DNA of 64,000 nt. It comes from Flavivirga spongiicola. Its GTDB lineage: Bacteria > Bacteroidota > Bacteroidia > Flavobacteriales > Flavobacteriaceae. Shown in pieces: positions 7,811 through 15,621 of the stretch. Made by a program: the position numbers and the translations under genes. Under the pieces are notes generated by a model. That model ran no database searches, had not been told where the DNA came from, and saw only the letters and a list, made by a program, of their open reading frames with translations. The stretch spans positions 4,291,001 to 4,355,000 of the forward strand of contig NZ_JAUOEO010000001.1 of NCBI RefSeq assembly GCF_030540825.1, given 5' to 3'. Numbering within the stretch: position 1 is the first letter of the stretch; every line of letters begins with the position of its first letter.

Positions 7811-10327
7811 TTAAAAATCAATGTTTAACGATACATTTGGAGTAAATTCTAATCCATATCTATCTAAAACCTCTATATCATTTTTGTCTTCTGTTAGCGT
7901 ATAATAACGATTAAGAATGTTCTTCTTATTCCCAATATTAATTAGGCCCACTGTTAGTTTGTAATCTATTTTTTTTGATATATCAAAATCATAACTTATT
8001 GAAGCATCAAACCTCAAATAATCTGTAAATCGCTCCATGTTTGGTTCATTATAATTGATTTTATTAAAAGCACCTTTTATAATTGGCATTTCTTCATTTA
8101 TAGAGGTGAAGGGCTTCCCGGAACTATATTCCATTCCTAAAGAAAAATTAAACGATTTACACCTGATATTTACTCCAGAAATTAGATTATGCCTCATATC
8201 ATTATTATTATAAAAACGAGATGGATTAAGGTCTTTAAATTTGTACTCATTTGTACTATAATTATAGCTTAACCAAGTATTTAAATAATGACTTTTATAG
8301 TTATAATGAAACGTATACCCCTTTATGACGTATGATCCAAAAAGATTCTCAAACTGATTAAGGTTCTGAAAACCTTGATTATTAGTAGTAATACCTTTTA
8401 CAGTTTTAACATAGATACTCGTATTAAGCATATGCCTTCTTTTTTTGAAACCAAAAGACAATTCTAACTGCTTACTTTTTTGCAAAGGCGCAATAGAATT
8501 GTTTGCTAGAAACCACCTTCGCTTTTCTATACCTAGAAAATTATTTTCCAAATTAACAACCTGAGAAATATTTTGTGTTTTTCTCTCTCCTCTAAGCTGA
8601 ATATCTATTTCCGGTATAGGATTATATGTTATGTGAAATCTGGGTTCAATTTGAAATGATTTTAAGAACTCATAATAAACATTTCTTAGGTTTAGCCCTG
8701 TTTTTATTTTATTTTTATAATAATTAAGGGTTCCAAATAGCCCATAAATATTACTCTTTTGCTCTAATTTGCTTTGAAAAAACTCGTTAAAATTGTTGAT
8801 ATCATTTATAACTGTTAAGTGCTCATGTGAGATTCCGGTTTCATATGTTATTCCAGAAGTTTTAAGCCTCGAGCGGTATTTTAAAGTCGTTTCATAATTT
8901 CTAACACTATTACTTTGGAAGCTTGAAATATCTCTGGACAACAAAAAATTTCCGCCATCTAGTTTGTATTTAGAATAATTAATAACAGCCTCCATTTGAG
9001 AGTTATTAGAAAAAGTATGCTGCCAATTAAATCCCAAAGCGGTATTTTCTTGTGTTAACTTACTCTCTTTACTGGTATTAAGTGTTTTATTTGTTTCTAT
9101 GTAAGACAAATTGTTTGCAAAAAGTAATACGTTTAATCCAATACTATTAGATTTATTTATAGCCAATTTGTATTGCAATTGAGAATCATGAAAATCAAAC
9201 GTATTTTCAGCACTTACAAGACTTTTATTTGACGTATTGTATGTCCTAATATCTGAAGATTGAAAGGCTTTTTTAGCATAATTTAAATATGTCGGAGAAT
9301 CCCAAACATCTGTCAACGATTTTCTTGTTGAAAGTAATAATTCAGATTTCTTATTTATTGGTATTTTCACATAACCATCTGCGCTTAAAAAATTAATACC
9401 AATGCCTCCTTTAATTTTTTTTGAACGCGTATTATTGTGCTCTAAACTAATAACACTACTTGTACTATTTCCATATTCTGCCGGTGTTGCATTATCATAC
9501 AAAGTAATTGTAGAAAGTAAGTTCTCATTAAAGGCAGAAATTAACCCAAAAAAATGACTGTTTTGATAGACTTTTATATCATTCCAAACAAATAAATTTT
9601 GATCTTGGGTGCTCCCTTTAACGATTAAATCTGAAATAGATTCACTATTACTAGTCACTTGAGGTAAATTTTCTAAATTTTTAATAACATCATGAGATGT
9701 TAACCCTGCTAACGAACCTACCTCTTTAGTTTTTATAAAAAAAGTACCATCGTTTTTCTTATAAGTTCCTGTAGAAAAGAAAGGATAAATGAATAATGCT
9801 TCTAAGCCTTGGATTTGCTTAATAATATATACCTTATTAGTATTTAATTTATTAACATCAATATTTTGCTTCCCATAAATAAGGTGTGATATTGAAATTT
9901 TTTTTGGTATGACATCTTCAAAAAGCACTTGTCCTTCTTCATTAGTAATCCATGTTTTATGTTTATCTAAATCAGTTATTAATACATGTTCTAAAGGCAT
10001 TTTATCTTCACTGTCATAGAAATATAACACCTTCTTTTTTAAAGGTTTTACTACAATTTTACTTTGGGAAATAACTGTAAAAGAAAGCATGAAATGGCTT
10101 TCTAAATACTCTAAATGAGTTTTTAAAGGTGCTTTTTCATTATAAAAACAATCTGCACATTTTTCGTTTTTGAGTAACGAAGATTCGTAGTTAAAAGATA
10201 CTTTAAAGAAGGCTTCAATTTTTTTTAGATGTGTTTCAAGTGAAATGGTGTTTTTTTGAGCAAAGCAGTATGTTGAAAAAAGCAAAAATATGGTCAATAG
10301 ATTTGCCGTACGTTTTTTTATAATCAT
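7811..10327 (-). CDS. TonB-dependent outer-membrane receptor with N-terminal signalling (STN) domain
   Basis: An 838-residue exported protein (signal ends YCFAQ). Residues about 25-100 form an STN (secretin/TonB short N-terminal) domain, which in FecA-type transducers contacts the anti-sigma factor. A carboxypeptidase-regulatory-like beta domain follows (LEHVLITDLDKHKTWITNEEGQ). The plug is around 200-300 (LVKGSTQDQNLFVWND) and the rest is a 22-strand-type barrel ending in a terminal Phe. Its start codon overlaps the fecR stop by 4 nt (ATGA), so the two are translationally coupled. The ligand is unknown. No SusD homologue is adjacent; the next gene encodes a different lipoprotein. Confidence 0.87.
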   Translation of the reverse strand: MIIKKRTANLLTIFLLFSTYCFAQKNTISLETHLKKIEAFFKVSFNYESSLLKNEKCADCFYNEKAPLKTHLEYLESHFMLSFTVISQSKIVVKPLKKKVLYFYDSEDKMPLEHVLITDLDKHKTWITNEEGQVLFEDVIPKKISISHLIYGKQNIDVNKLNTNKVYIIKQIQGLEALFIYPFFSTGTYKKNDGTFFIKTKEVGSLAGLTSHDVIKNLENLPQVTSNSESISDLIVKGSTQDQNLFVWNDIKVYQNSHFFGLISAFNENLLSTITLYDNATPAEYGNSTSSVISLEHNNTRSKKIKGGIGINFLSADGYVKIPINKKSELLLSTRKSLTDVWDSPTYLNYAKKAFQSSDIRTYNTSNKSLVSAENTFDFHDSQLQYKLAINKSNSIGLNVLLFANNLSYIETNKTLNTSKESKLTQENTALGFNWQHTFSNNSQMEAVINYSKYKLDGGNFLLSRDISSFQSNSVRNYETTLKYRSRLKTSGITYETGISHEHLTVINDINNFNEFFQSKLEQKSNIYGLFGTLNYYKNKIKTGLNLRNVYYEFLKSFQIEPRFHITYNPIPEIDIQLRGERKTQNISQVVNLENNFLGIEKRRWFLANNSIAPLQKSKQLELSFGFKKRRHMLNTSIYVKTVKGITTNNQGFQNLNQFENLFGSYVIKGYTFHYNYKSHYLNTWLSYNYSTNEYKFKDLNPSRFYNNNDMRHNLISGVNIRCKSFNFSLGMEYSSGKPFTSINEEMPIIKGAFNKINYNEPNMERFTDYLRFDASISYDFDISKKIDYKLTVGLINIGNKKNILNRYYTLTEDKNDIEVLDRYGLEFTPNVSLNIDF

Positions 10328-11265
10328 CTATTTTTATTCAAATAAATACTTTTATCTTTTTTGATATACGTTAAGTCTAATGATTGACAAAAAACGTCTA
10401 ATACGGTTTCTAATGAATCATCATAATGGTAACTTCCAGTATATTTTAAGTCTTTATTTAAATTATCATTCATAATAAATTTTATATCATATTGAATACT
10501 TATATCTGAGATTACATGATTTATTGGTGTATTTTCGAAAACGGATACTTTATCAATCCAATATGGCTTTGTATTAATAATATGTCCCTCCTGCATACTT
10601 ACATCTAATGTTTTTGAATTAAAAAAACTGTTAGCTTTTAAAATGGTTTCTTCCCCCTTATACATAACAGATACAGTACCTTCATAACAATAGACTTCAA
10701 AAGAAGTGTCTCGTTGTTTTACATTAAATTTAGTTCCTAAAACCGTTACGGTACCTTGTGGTGTTTTAACCGTAAATGTTTTTCCTTTTGCTACTTCAAA
10801 ATAAGCTTCTCCTTTTAAGTCTATAGCTCTTGTTTTTTTCCATGTTTTACTGTAGGCTACCTCAGACTTTGCATTTAACCAAACTTTAGAGGCATCCGGG
10901 AGTGAGATTTGTACAGACTCACCAGCAAGCGTATAATGTTCAAGATTGTTATTTATACTAAACAAAGCCACCGAAACAAATAATAATATGGAGGCCGCTA
11001 TAGACATAGGCAGCCATTTTTTATGCAGTGGAATAATTTGCTTTTTATTTGCATCTGGTTTTAAACGAGCTGTGTCTAACCTTTCTAAAACACCTTCTTC
11101 ATTATAATCAACAGCTTTAACGCCGTCAAACATCTCTATGATTTCTTTATATTCAGAATAAGTATCGGACTCCTTAAAAGCTTCTTTTTCTTTCTCTGAA
11201 GAGAATTCAAAATTCAAAAACTTCTTTATATTATTAGTCTTATTTTCTTCCATAATGATGGTCAT
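10324..11265 (-). CDS. FecR family anti-sigma factor
   Basis: A membrane-anchored anti-sigma protein of 313 residues. A cytoplasmic N-terminal part of about 95 residues is followed by one transmembrane helix (MSIAASILLFVSVALFSI). The periplasmic FecR domain has the typical GESVQISLPDASKVWLNA and KGEAYFEVAKG and KTPQGTVTVLGTKFNV motifs. The C-terminal DUF4974 region (VFENTPINHVISDISIQYD) is standard for Bacteroidota FecR. A start 12 nt downstream (MEENK) is also possible. It lies directly after the sigma gene, with an ECF-type motif in the gap. Confidence 0.92.
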   Translation of the reverse strand: MTIIMEENKTNNIKKFLNFEFSSEKEKEAFKESDTYSEYKEIIEMFDGVKAVDYNEEGVLERLDTARLKPDANKKQIIPLHKKWLPMSIAASILLFVSVALFSINNNLEHYTLAGESVQISLPDASKVWLNAKSEVAYSKTWKKTRAIDLKGEAYFEVAKGKTFTVKTPQGTVTVLGTKFNVKQRDTSFEVYCYEGTVSVMYKGEETILKANSFFNSKTLDVSMQEGHIINTKPYWIDKVSVFENTPINHVISDISIQYDIKFIMNDNLNKDLKYTGSYHYDDSLETVLDVFCQSLDLTYIKKDKSIYLNKNR

Positions 11266-11274
11266 TAAATATGT

Positions 11275-11299
11275 AACGTTTCAAACTGGAAAATCCCTC
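11275..11299 (-). promoter_or_regulatory. Putative ECF-sigma promoter, copy B (before fecR-like gene)
   Basis: Minus-strand GAGGG, then ATTTTCCAGTTTGA, then AACGTT: 25 nt. It lies in the 36-nt gap between the sigma gene and fecR, only 10-22 nt from the fecR start. The short leader leaves open a role as an operator rather than a promoter. Confidence 0.6.
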
Positions 11300-11301
11300 C
11301 A

Positions 11302-11838
11302 TTAAAATCGTTTTTTATTAATTTGTAATTCTTTTTGTAGAAACTCCAAAGCATTAAAAATTCTTTTTTCTACTGATTTTACCGAAACACCCATTATTTC
11401 AGCAATCTCTCTATACTTCTTTTTATCTATTCTATTAAGCAAAAAAGGAACTCTATAATTTTCTGGCATATTATCAAGAACTTGATTTACTTTTTGATGA
11501 AATTCCTTTTCTTCAAAAATATATTCAGGTGTTTGTTTCTCTATAATGCTTGCGCCATTTTTTTTATAGTTCAATGCGTGATTAGCATTTCTAAAAGTGT
11601 CAATTATCTTATTTTTAGAAATAGTATACAAATAGGCTCTTACATTTTTTAAAGGCACATTTTTACAGTTCTTCCATAATGTTAAGAAGGCTTCTTGTAT
11701 AATATCTTCGGCTAGTTGTTTGTCTCCATAATTGTACACTAAAAAGTTAAAAACTTCTTTAGAATGCTTTTTAAAAGCTATATTGTAATTACGTTCTTCA
11801 CAAATAGAATCTTTAGATGAGTAATCATCACAATTCAT
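11302..11838 (-). CDS. ECF RNA polymerase sigma factor (FecI-like, Bacteroidota type)
   Basis: A 178-residue sigma-70 family protein with only regions 2 and 4. Region 2 shows FNFLVYNYGDKQLAEDIIQEAFLTLW and the YLYTISKNKIIDTFR segment that melts and reads the -10 box. Region 4 shows MPENYRVPFLLNRIDKKKYREIAEIMGVSVKSVEKRI, the -35-reading helix-turn-helix. Its partner is the adjacent FecR-like anti-sigma factor. A copy of the 25-nt motif lies 38 nt upstream of its start, which would make it autoregulated. Confidence 0.93.
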   Translation of the reverse strand: MNCDDYSSKDSICEERNYNIAFKKHSKEVFNFLVYNYGDKQLAEDIIQEAFLTLWKNCKNVPLKNVRAYLYTISKNKIIDTFRNANHALNYKKNGASIIEKQTPEYIFEEKEFHQKVNQVLDNMPENYRVPFLLNRIDKKKYREIAEIMGVSVKSVEKRIFNALEFLQKELQINKKRF

Positions 11839-11875
11839 TAATTTTAATATTTTTTGGGTTCCAAATTAAGTATCA

Positions 11876-11900
11876 AACGTTTCAAATTAAAAAAACCCTC
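11876..11900 (-). promoter_or_regulatory. Putative ECF-sigma promoter, copy A (before sigma gene)
   Basis: Minus-strand GAGGG, TTTTTTTAATTTGA, AACGTT: 25 nt. The GAGGG-to-CGTT spacing is identical in all three copies of this locus. Position before the sigma gene implies autoregulation. Confidence 0.65.
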
Positions 11901-11940
11901 TATCTAACACTCTTTTTTTTATTGTAAAATATTATTTATA

Positions 11941-11988
11941 AAAAAACAGCTTAAAATGTCCTCAAGATTGGACTATCAAGCTGTTTTA
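11941..11988 (-). terminator. Terminator after the NAD(P)HX repair gene
   Basis: On the minus strand AAAACAGCTT pairs with AAGCTGTTTT, with an inner GTCC/GGAC stem, and is followed by a T-tract. It begins at the end of the nnr-like gene and separates it from the sigma locus. Confidence 0.75.
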
Positions 11989-11991
11989 AAA

Positions 11992-13557
11992 TTATTCTTG
12001 TTCTTCTTGCTCCTGTTCTTTTTCGACTACTTCTGTCGGTTGTTCCGGTTGCTTAAATAAATCAATAAAAGCGGCTCCTAAATAATCAATAACATGACTG
12101 GCAATTAAACTTTGATAACCAAAGTTTTCAACCGCAATATCTGCTGATCTTCCATGTAAATACACTCCAAATATGGTAGCTTGCAATGGATTATAACCTT
12201 GCGAAATTAATCCGGTAACCATTCCAGTTAATATATCACCGCTTCCCGCAGTAGACAGTCCAGGGTTTCCCGTAGTATTCACATAAATTTTATTATCAAA
12301 TACTGTTATAGTATTTGCTCCTTTAATAATAACTATACAGGTATATTTTTTTGAAAACGCTTTTACTTTTTTCAATTTATCGAAATCGTCTTTCCACGTA
12401 CCAATTAAACGCTCCAACTCTTTAGGGTGCGGTGTTAAAATGGTTTGTTCAGGTAAAAGTTTCAATAGGATTTTCTTTTTTGACAGTATATTAATCCCAT
12501 CGGCATCAATAACTAAAGGTGCCTTATTTTTCTTTAAAAAGGTTTCAAAAGCGCTTATAGTTTTAGAGTGAGTCCCTACACCTATTCCAAAACCAACAAC
12601 TGTAGGCTTTATATCAAATTTAATATCTGTAATTATTTCCTCATTGGCATCCGTTATAACCATAGCCTCCGGAAAAGACGCTTGCAAAGGCACATATCCA
12701 CATTTAGGAATATATGCGGTGATGAGACCTGATCCAGCAAATAAAGCCGCCCTGCTCGCCAATGTTACTGCGCCAATTTTACCATAACTCCCTCCAATTA
12801 TAAGACTATGACCAAATTGCCCTTTATGCGAAAATTTTTCTCGTGGCAGATATAACGGTAACACTTCATGCTTCCCTATTAGTTCTACCTCGGTGTTAGT
12901 TGTGAATAAAAACTCCTGATCAAGACCAATGTCTAATACTTCCCATTGGATGGTGTACTTGGCCGTTTCTGGTAAGAAGAAAATCAATTTAGGAGATGCA
13001 AAACTCAGTGTATAACCAGCCCAAACGACGCTATCTTCATCTTCTGGTACTCTTTCTGTGCTTAAACCCGACGGAATATCAATAGATAGCGTAAATGCCT
13101 TTGTACTTCTAAAATGCATAAATAATGACTTTACCCATTCATCTACAGCTCTATTTAATCCAATACCAAAGACAGCATCAACAATAATATCATCTTGATG
13201 AATTTCAGGAAAATCTTCAGTACAACTTAAAAGCGTTGGCCAATCTTTAGTAACATTTTTAATGCGATCATAATTAATTAAGAAATCTTTTGACCGCTTA
13301 TCGCTACAATTAACCACATAGGTTTTAACATTATAGCCATCTAAAATTAAATGTCTGGCAAGCACTAATCCATCTCCTCCATTATTTCCAATACCACAAA
13401 ATATATGAATGGGAACTTGAGCACCTTGCATACGCATATGCATCCAATTAAAAATTTGTGTACCCGCACGCTCCATCAAATCTGTTGAAGATATCTTTTG
13501 ACGTTCGGCAGTTAGTTTATCACCTTGGTAAATTTGTTCTTTAGAAAATAGTTTCAT
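11992..13557 (-). CDS. nnr: Bifunctional NAD(P)HX epimerase / ADP-dependent NAD(P)HX dehydratase
   Basis: Repairs hydrated NADH and NADPH: the N-terminal YjeF_N domain (residues about 1-210, with CGIGNNGGDGLVLARHL) epimerises R- and S-NAD(P)HX, and the C-terminal ribokinase-like domain (about 225-500, with GHSLIIGGSYGKIGA, LTPHPKELERL, and the catalytic NTTGNPGLSTAGSGDILTG) dehydrates them using ADP. The fused two-domain form and length are normal. The ATG at 13557 (MKLFSKEQIYQGD) was chosen over an upstream start that adds a non-conserved hydrophobic stretch. The C-terminus carries an unusual Glu/Gln-rich tail. Cytoplasmic. Confidence 0.92.
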   Translation of the reverse strand: MKLFSKEQIYQGDKLTAERQKISSTDLMERAGTQIFNWMHMRMQGAQVPIHIFCGIGNNGGDGLVLARHLILDGYNVKTYVVNCSDKRSKDFLINYDRIKNVTKDWPTLLSCTEDFPEIHQDDIIVDAVFGIGLNRAVDEWVKSLFMHFRSTKAFTLSIDIPSGLSTERVPEDEDSVVWAGYTLSFASPKLIFFLPETAKYTIQWEVLDIGLDQEFLFTTNTEVELIGKHEVLPLYLPREKFSHKGQFGHSLIIGGSYGKIGAVTLASRAALFAGSGLITAYIPKCGYVPLQASFPEAMVITDANEEIITDIKFDIKPTVVGFGIGVGTHSKTISAFETFLKKNKAPLVIDADGINILSKKKILLKLLPEQTILTPHPKELERLIGTWKDDFDKLKKVKAFSKKYTCIVIIKGANTITVFDNKIYVNTTGNPGLSTAGSGDILTGMVTGLISQGYNPLQATIFGVYLHGRSADIAVENFGYQSLIASHVIDYLGAAFIDLFKQPEQPTEVVEKEQEQEEQE

Positions 13558-13632
13558 AAATAGAAAGGTATTTATGTTTAATATAAATAATACATGTTTT
13601 ATGTAGAAAAATAAAATCACAATTTAGGCAAT

Positions 13633-13668
13633 AAAAAAACCCTTAGCTAAGTTTTGACTAAGGATTTC
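13633..13668 (-). terminator. Terminator after the T9SS cargo gene
   Basis: On the minus strand CCTTAG and CTAAGG form a stem with a loop that can itself partly pair, followed by GTTTTTTT. It separates the secreted-protein gene from the nnr-like gene. Confidence 0.7.
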
Positions 13669-13716
13669 CATATATTTTATTTAAATTACTGTAAATAAAT
13701 ACTATATAAAGAGTTG

Positions 13717-15012
13717 TTATTTTTTAATAAATTTAACTACCTCAAAGTTTTCTAATTTTAGAAGGTACAACCCTTGGTTTAAAAATTTAATATCAATTCC
13801 ATTACTATTATTTGTATTTGTTACTGTTCCTCGGGATACTTCTTTTCCTAATATATTATAAATTGTATAATTGTTGTCAGACTTGGTTAAACCGGAAAGG
13901 CTAATAAAATTAGTTGCTGGGTTTGGGTGTGTTTTAATTTTAGCTTTTAAGCCCGTAGTAGTATCGGATAAAGTGCTTGTGTCAATAGTACTCAGACTTC
14001 CATAAGACGTACCACCAGAATTTATGGCGTAAGATCTTACGTAATAAATGGTGTTACTTGCCAGGCTTCCTAATTGATTGCTAAATGTGCCTTCTCCACT
14101 TCCTGTCACAATTTTGGTATCGGAAGTCGTAGGAGGATTTACAGAAGTACTATAAACAAATCCCCTTTCTGTAACCGTAGCACCTCTATCGTCCGTTACT
14201 TCTCCACTCATATCTATTTCGCTAGTAGAATTATTTAATACTGAAGCTCCAATAACAACTGGCGCACCTTGCTCTATAATAGTAGCGCCTCCTTCAAGGT
14301 TAATGGTATAATTGTCAAAATTTGTAATTCTATGACCGCCAAAAGCAAAATAGGAGTAAATGATCTCAGAGTTTGCCATAGCTGTGTTCTGTACATTCCA
14401 GCTTTTGGTTTCTGTTGGTGTACCTGGAGTTATAAGTGTACCATCATTATTGGCCGGGTAAATCTGTATAGTCATGTCAAAATAACTATTTGCCAATAAA
14501 TCAACAGTTAAAACAGCTAAATACCAATCATCAGGAGAACCACTGTTTAAAACATCACCACCATCCCAGCTACCTGAACTAGTCGTAGTGCCGCTAGTAA
14601 AAATATAACCGCCGCCATGTACAGAGATACCTAAACCATCATTAGGAGCCGCATAAAAATGATGTGTTGCACTCGGATTGGATGTAAAACCTATACCGCC
14701 ATAACCACTATTAAACTCACTCTTAAAATACGTTTTAAATTCGTAATGAGCGCCTTCACCGGATATAGAGTAACCTTGCTTTGTTGTATAAACTTCGTTT
14801 GTATTTCCCGATACATTTACTGCTCCCGTACCATCTATTCCTGTGTTGGTTGTTTGCGTAATAAGTAATGAAGAGCCTCCTTGAGTAAATGATGTACTTA
14901 ATTCGGCAGGGGTATTAAAATCAAAGACATTGGTCACTTGAGCTTGTATAACTAGTGTCGTTAAAAAAAGGAGTATTGTTAAACCATTTTTTGTAAGTAA
15001 TTTTGTTTTCAT
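13717..15012 (-). CDS. Secreted protein with T9SS type A sorting domain
   Basis: A 431-residue protein with a signal peptide ending VIQAQ. Residues about 25-235 form a beta-sandwich-like region (FDFNTPAELSTSF, GGIGFTSNPSATHHFYAAPN) of lectin/laminin-G appearance that I cannot assign to a family. Residues about 245-345 are a fibronectin-III-like unit with the ERGFVYSTS and YYVRSYAINSGGTSYG pattern. The last 75 residues are a Por-type sorting signal (HPNPATNFISLSGL ... GLYLLKLENFEVVKFIKK), which directs export by the type IX system and attachment at the surface. The ligand or substrate is unknown. Confidence 0.83.
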   Translation of the reverse strand: MKTKLLTKNGLTILLFLTTLVIQAQVTNVFDFNTPAELSTSFTQGGSSLLITQTTNTGIDGTGAVNVSGNTNEVYTTKQGYSISGEGAHYEFKTYFKSEFNSGYGGIGFTSNPSATHHFYAAPNDGLGISVHGGGYIFTSGTTTSSGSWDGGDVLNSGSPDDWYLAVLTVDLLANSYFDMTIQIYPANNDGTLITPGTPTETKSWNVQNTAMANSEIIYSYFAFGGHRITNFDNYTINLEGGATIIEQGAPVVIGASVLNNSTSEIDMSGEVTDDRGATVTERGFVYSTSVNPPTTSDTKIVTGSGEGTFSNQLGSLASNTIYYVRSYAINSGGTSYGSLSTIDTSTLSDTTTGLKAKIKTHPNPATNFISLSGLTKSDNNYTIYNILGKEVSRGTVTNTNNSNGIDIKFLNQGLYLLKLENFEVVKFIKK

Positions 15013-15402
15013 TCTGTAGGTTTTTAAACATTAACATACACAAATGTAAGTTTTTTTTTCAAAAAATAACATTTAATCGAATAAAAATTACATTTTATCG
15101 ATAATAGTGTCGATAAACTGTCATTTATACATGTCAAGAAAAAGATTACAAAACTTAATTAGGTCTAACTGTAAATAGTATATATAAAATTAAAAGGCTA
15201 TACATATAGAACTCATTTTGATTGGGTATTTAGGAATTCCTCTATACTTCTATTTCGAGGATAGCTCGTTTCAAGAAATTCTTCATTATTAACATTTTTT
15301 TAACTTACAATCGAAAAAGCTAATTTTATGAAATGAAATGAACTACAATATAAGAATCCTGTAAAAAAAAATGTTTTAGTTTTTTTATAAAACTAAATGT
15401 AA
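15013..15402. other. Intergenic region between T9SS gene and thr leader
   Basis: About 390 bp of AT-rich sequence between divergent transcripts. It holds the -7 box of the minus-strand gene near its left end and runs up to the thr leader promoter. I see no open reading frame with support and no structured RNA signature in the middle part. Confidence 0.5.
15041..15048 (-). promoter_or_regulatory. -7 promoter box of the T9SS cargo gene
   Basis: On the minus strand TACATTTG matches TAnnTTTG, 28 nt before the ATG. A TTG lies upstream, but the spacing (11 nt) is shorter than the usual ~19. Confidence 0.5.
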
Positions 15403-15410
15403 TACTTTTG
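15403..15410 (+). promoter_or_regulatory. -7 promoter box of the thr operon leader
   Basis: TACTTTTG matches TAnnTTTG. Transcription would start about 15417, roughly 15 nt before the GTG of the leader peptide and 200 nt before thrA. That is the right layout for a transcribed attenuator. Confidence 0.6.
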
Positions 15411-15432
15411 ACCAATATTTATATAGAATATA

Positions 15433-15540
15433 GTGAATCATTTAAACCAAAATATAGTTGTACTTATTTCTTCTTTAACAGAAGGGACTACTACTATTTT
15501 TGGAACTACTACAATTATTACAACCCTTTGGGGTTGCTAA
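15433..15540 (+). CDS. Putative Thr/Ile-rich leader peptide of the thr operon (thrL analogue)
   Basis: A 35-codon frame with a GTG start (MNHLNQNIVV...) whose C-terminal part reads TEGTTTIFGTTTIITT, with nine Thr and three Ile codons in 16, then LWGC and TAA. It ends 81 nt before thrA. Threonine and isoleucine both derive from the thrA product, and the E. coli thr leader is likewise a run of Thr and Ile codons. No in-frame ATG is available after the upstream TAG at 15424, so the GTG start is inferred. Two other frames across the region do not give a meaningful peptide. Confidence 0.72.
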   Translation: MNHLNQNIVVLISSLTEGTTTIFGTTTIITTLWGC

Positions 15541-15601
15541 CTATATATTCTTCAGGCCATCGTTGTAATCTTTATAATTACAACATCTCAAATATTTTTT
15601 C
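15517..15601 (+). promoter_or_regulatory. Putative transcription attenuator with competing hairpins, thr operon
   Basis: The segment GTTGTAAT (15562-15569) can pair with either of two identical ATTACAAC segments: one inside the leader's last Ile/Thr codons (15517-15524) or one just downstream (15577-15584). The downstream pairing is the terminator-like hairpin; the upstream pairing excludes it. A further hairpin CAACCC/GGGTTG (15521-15536) competes for the upstream segment. The T-tract (15595-15600) starts about 10 nt after the stem, longer than ideal for an intrinsic terminator, so the exact termination mode is uncertain. Confidence 0.62.
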
Positions 15602-15621
15602 AATTATTAATTCATTAAAAA

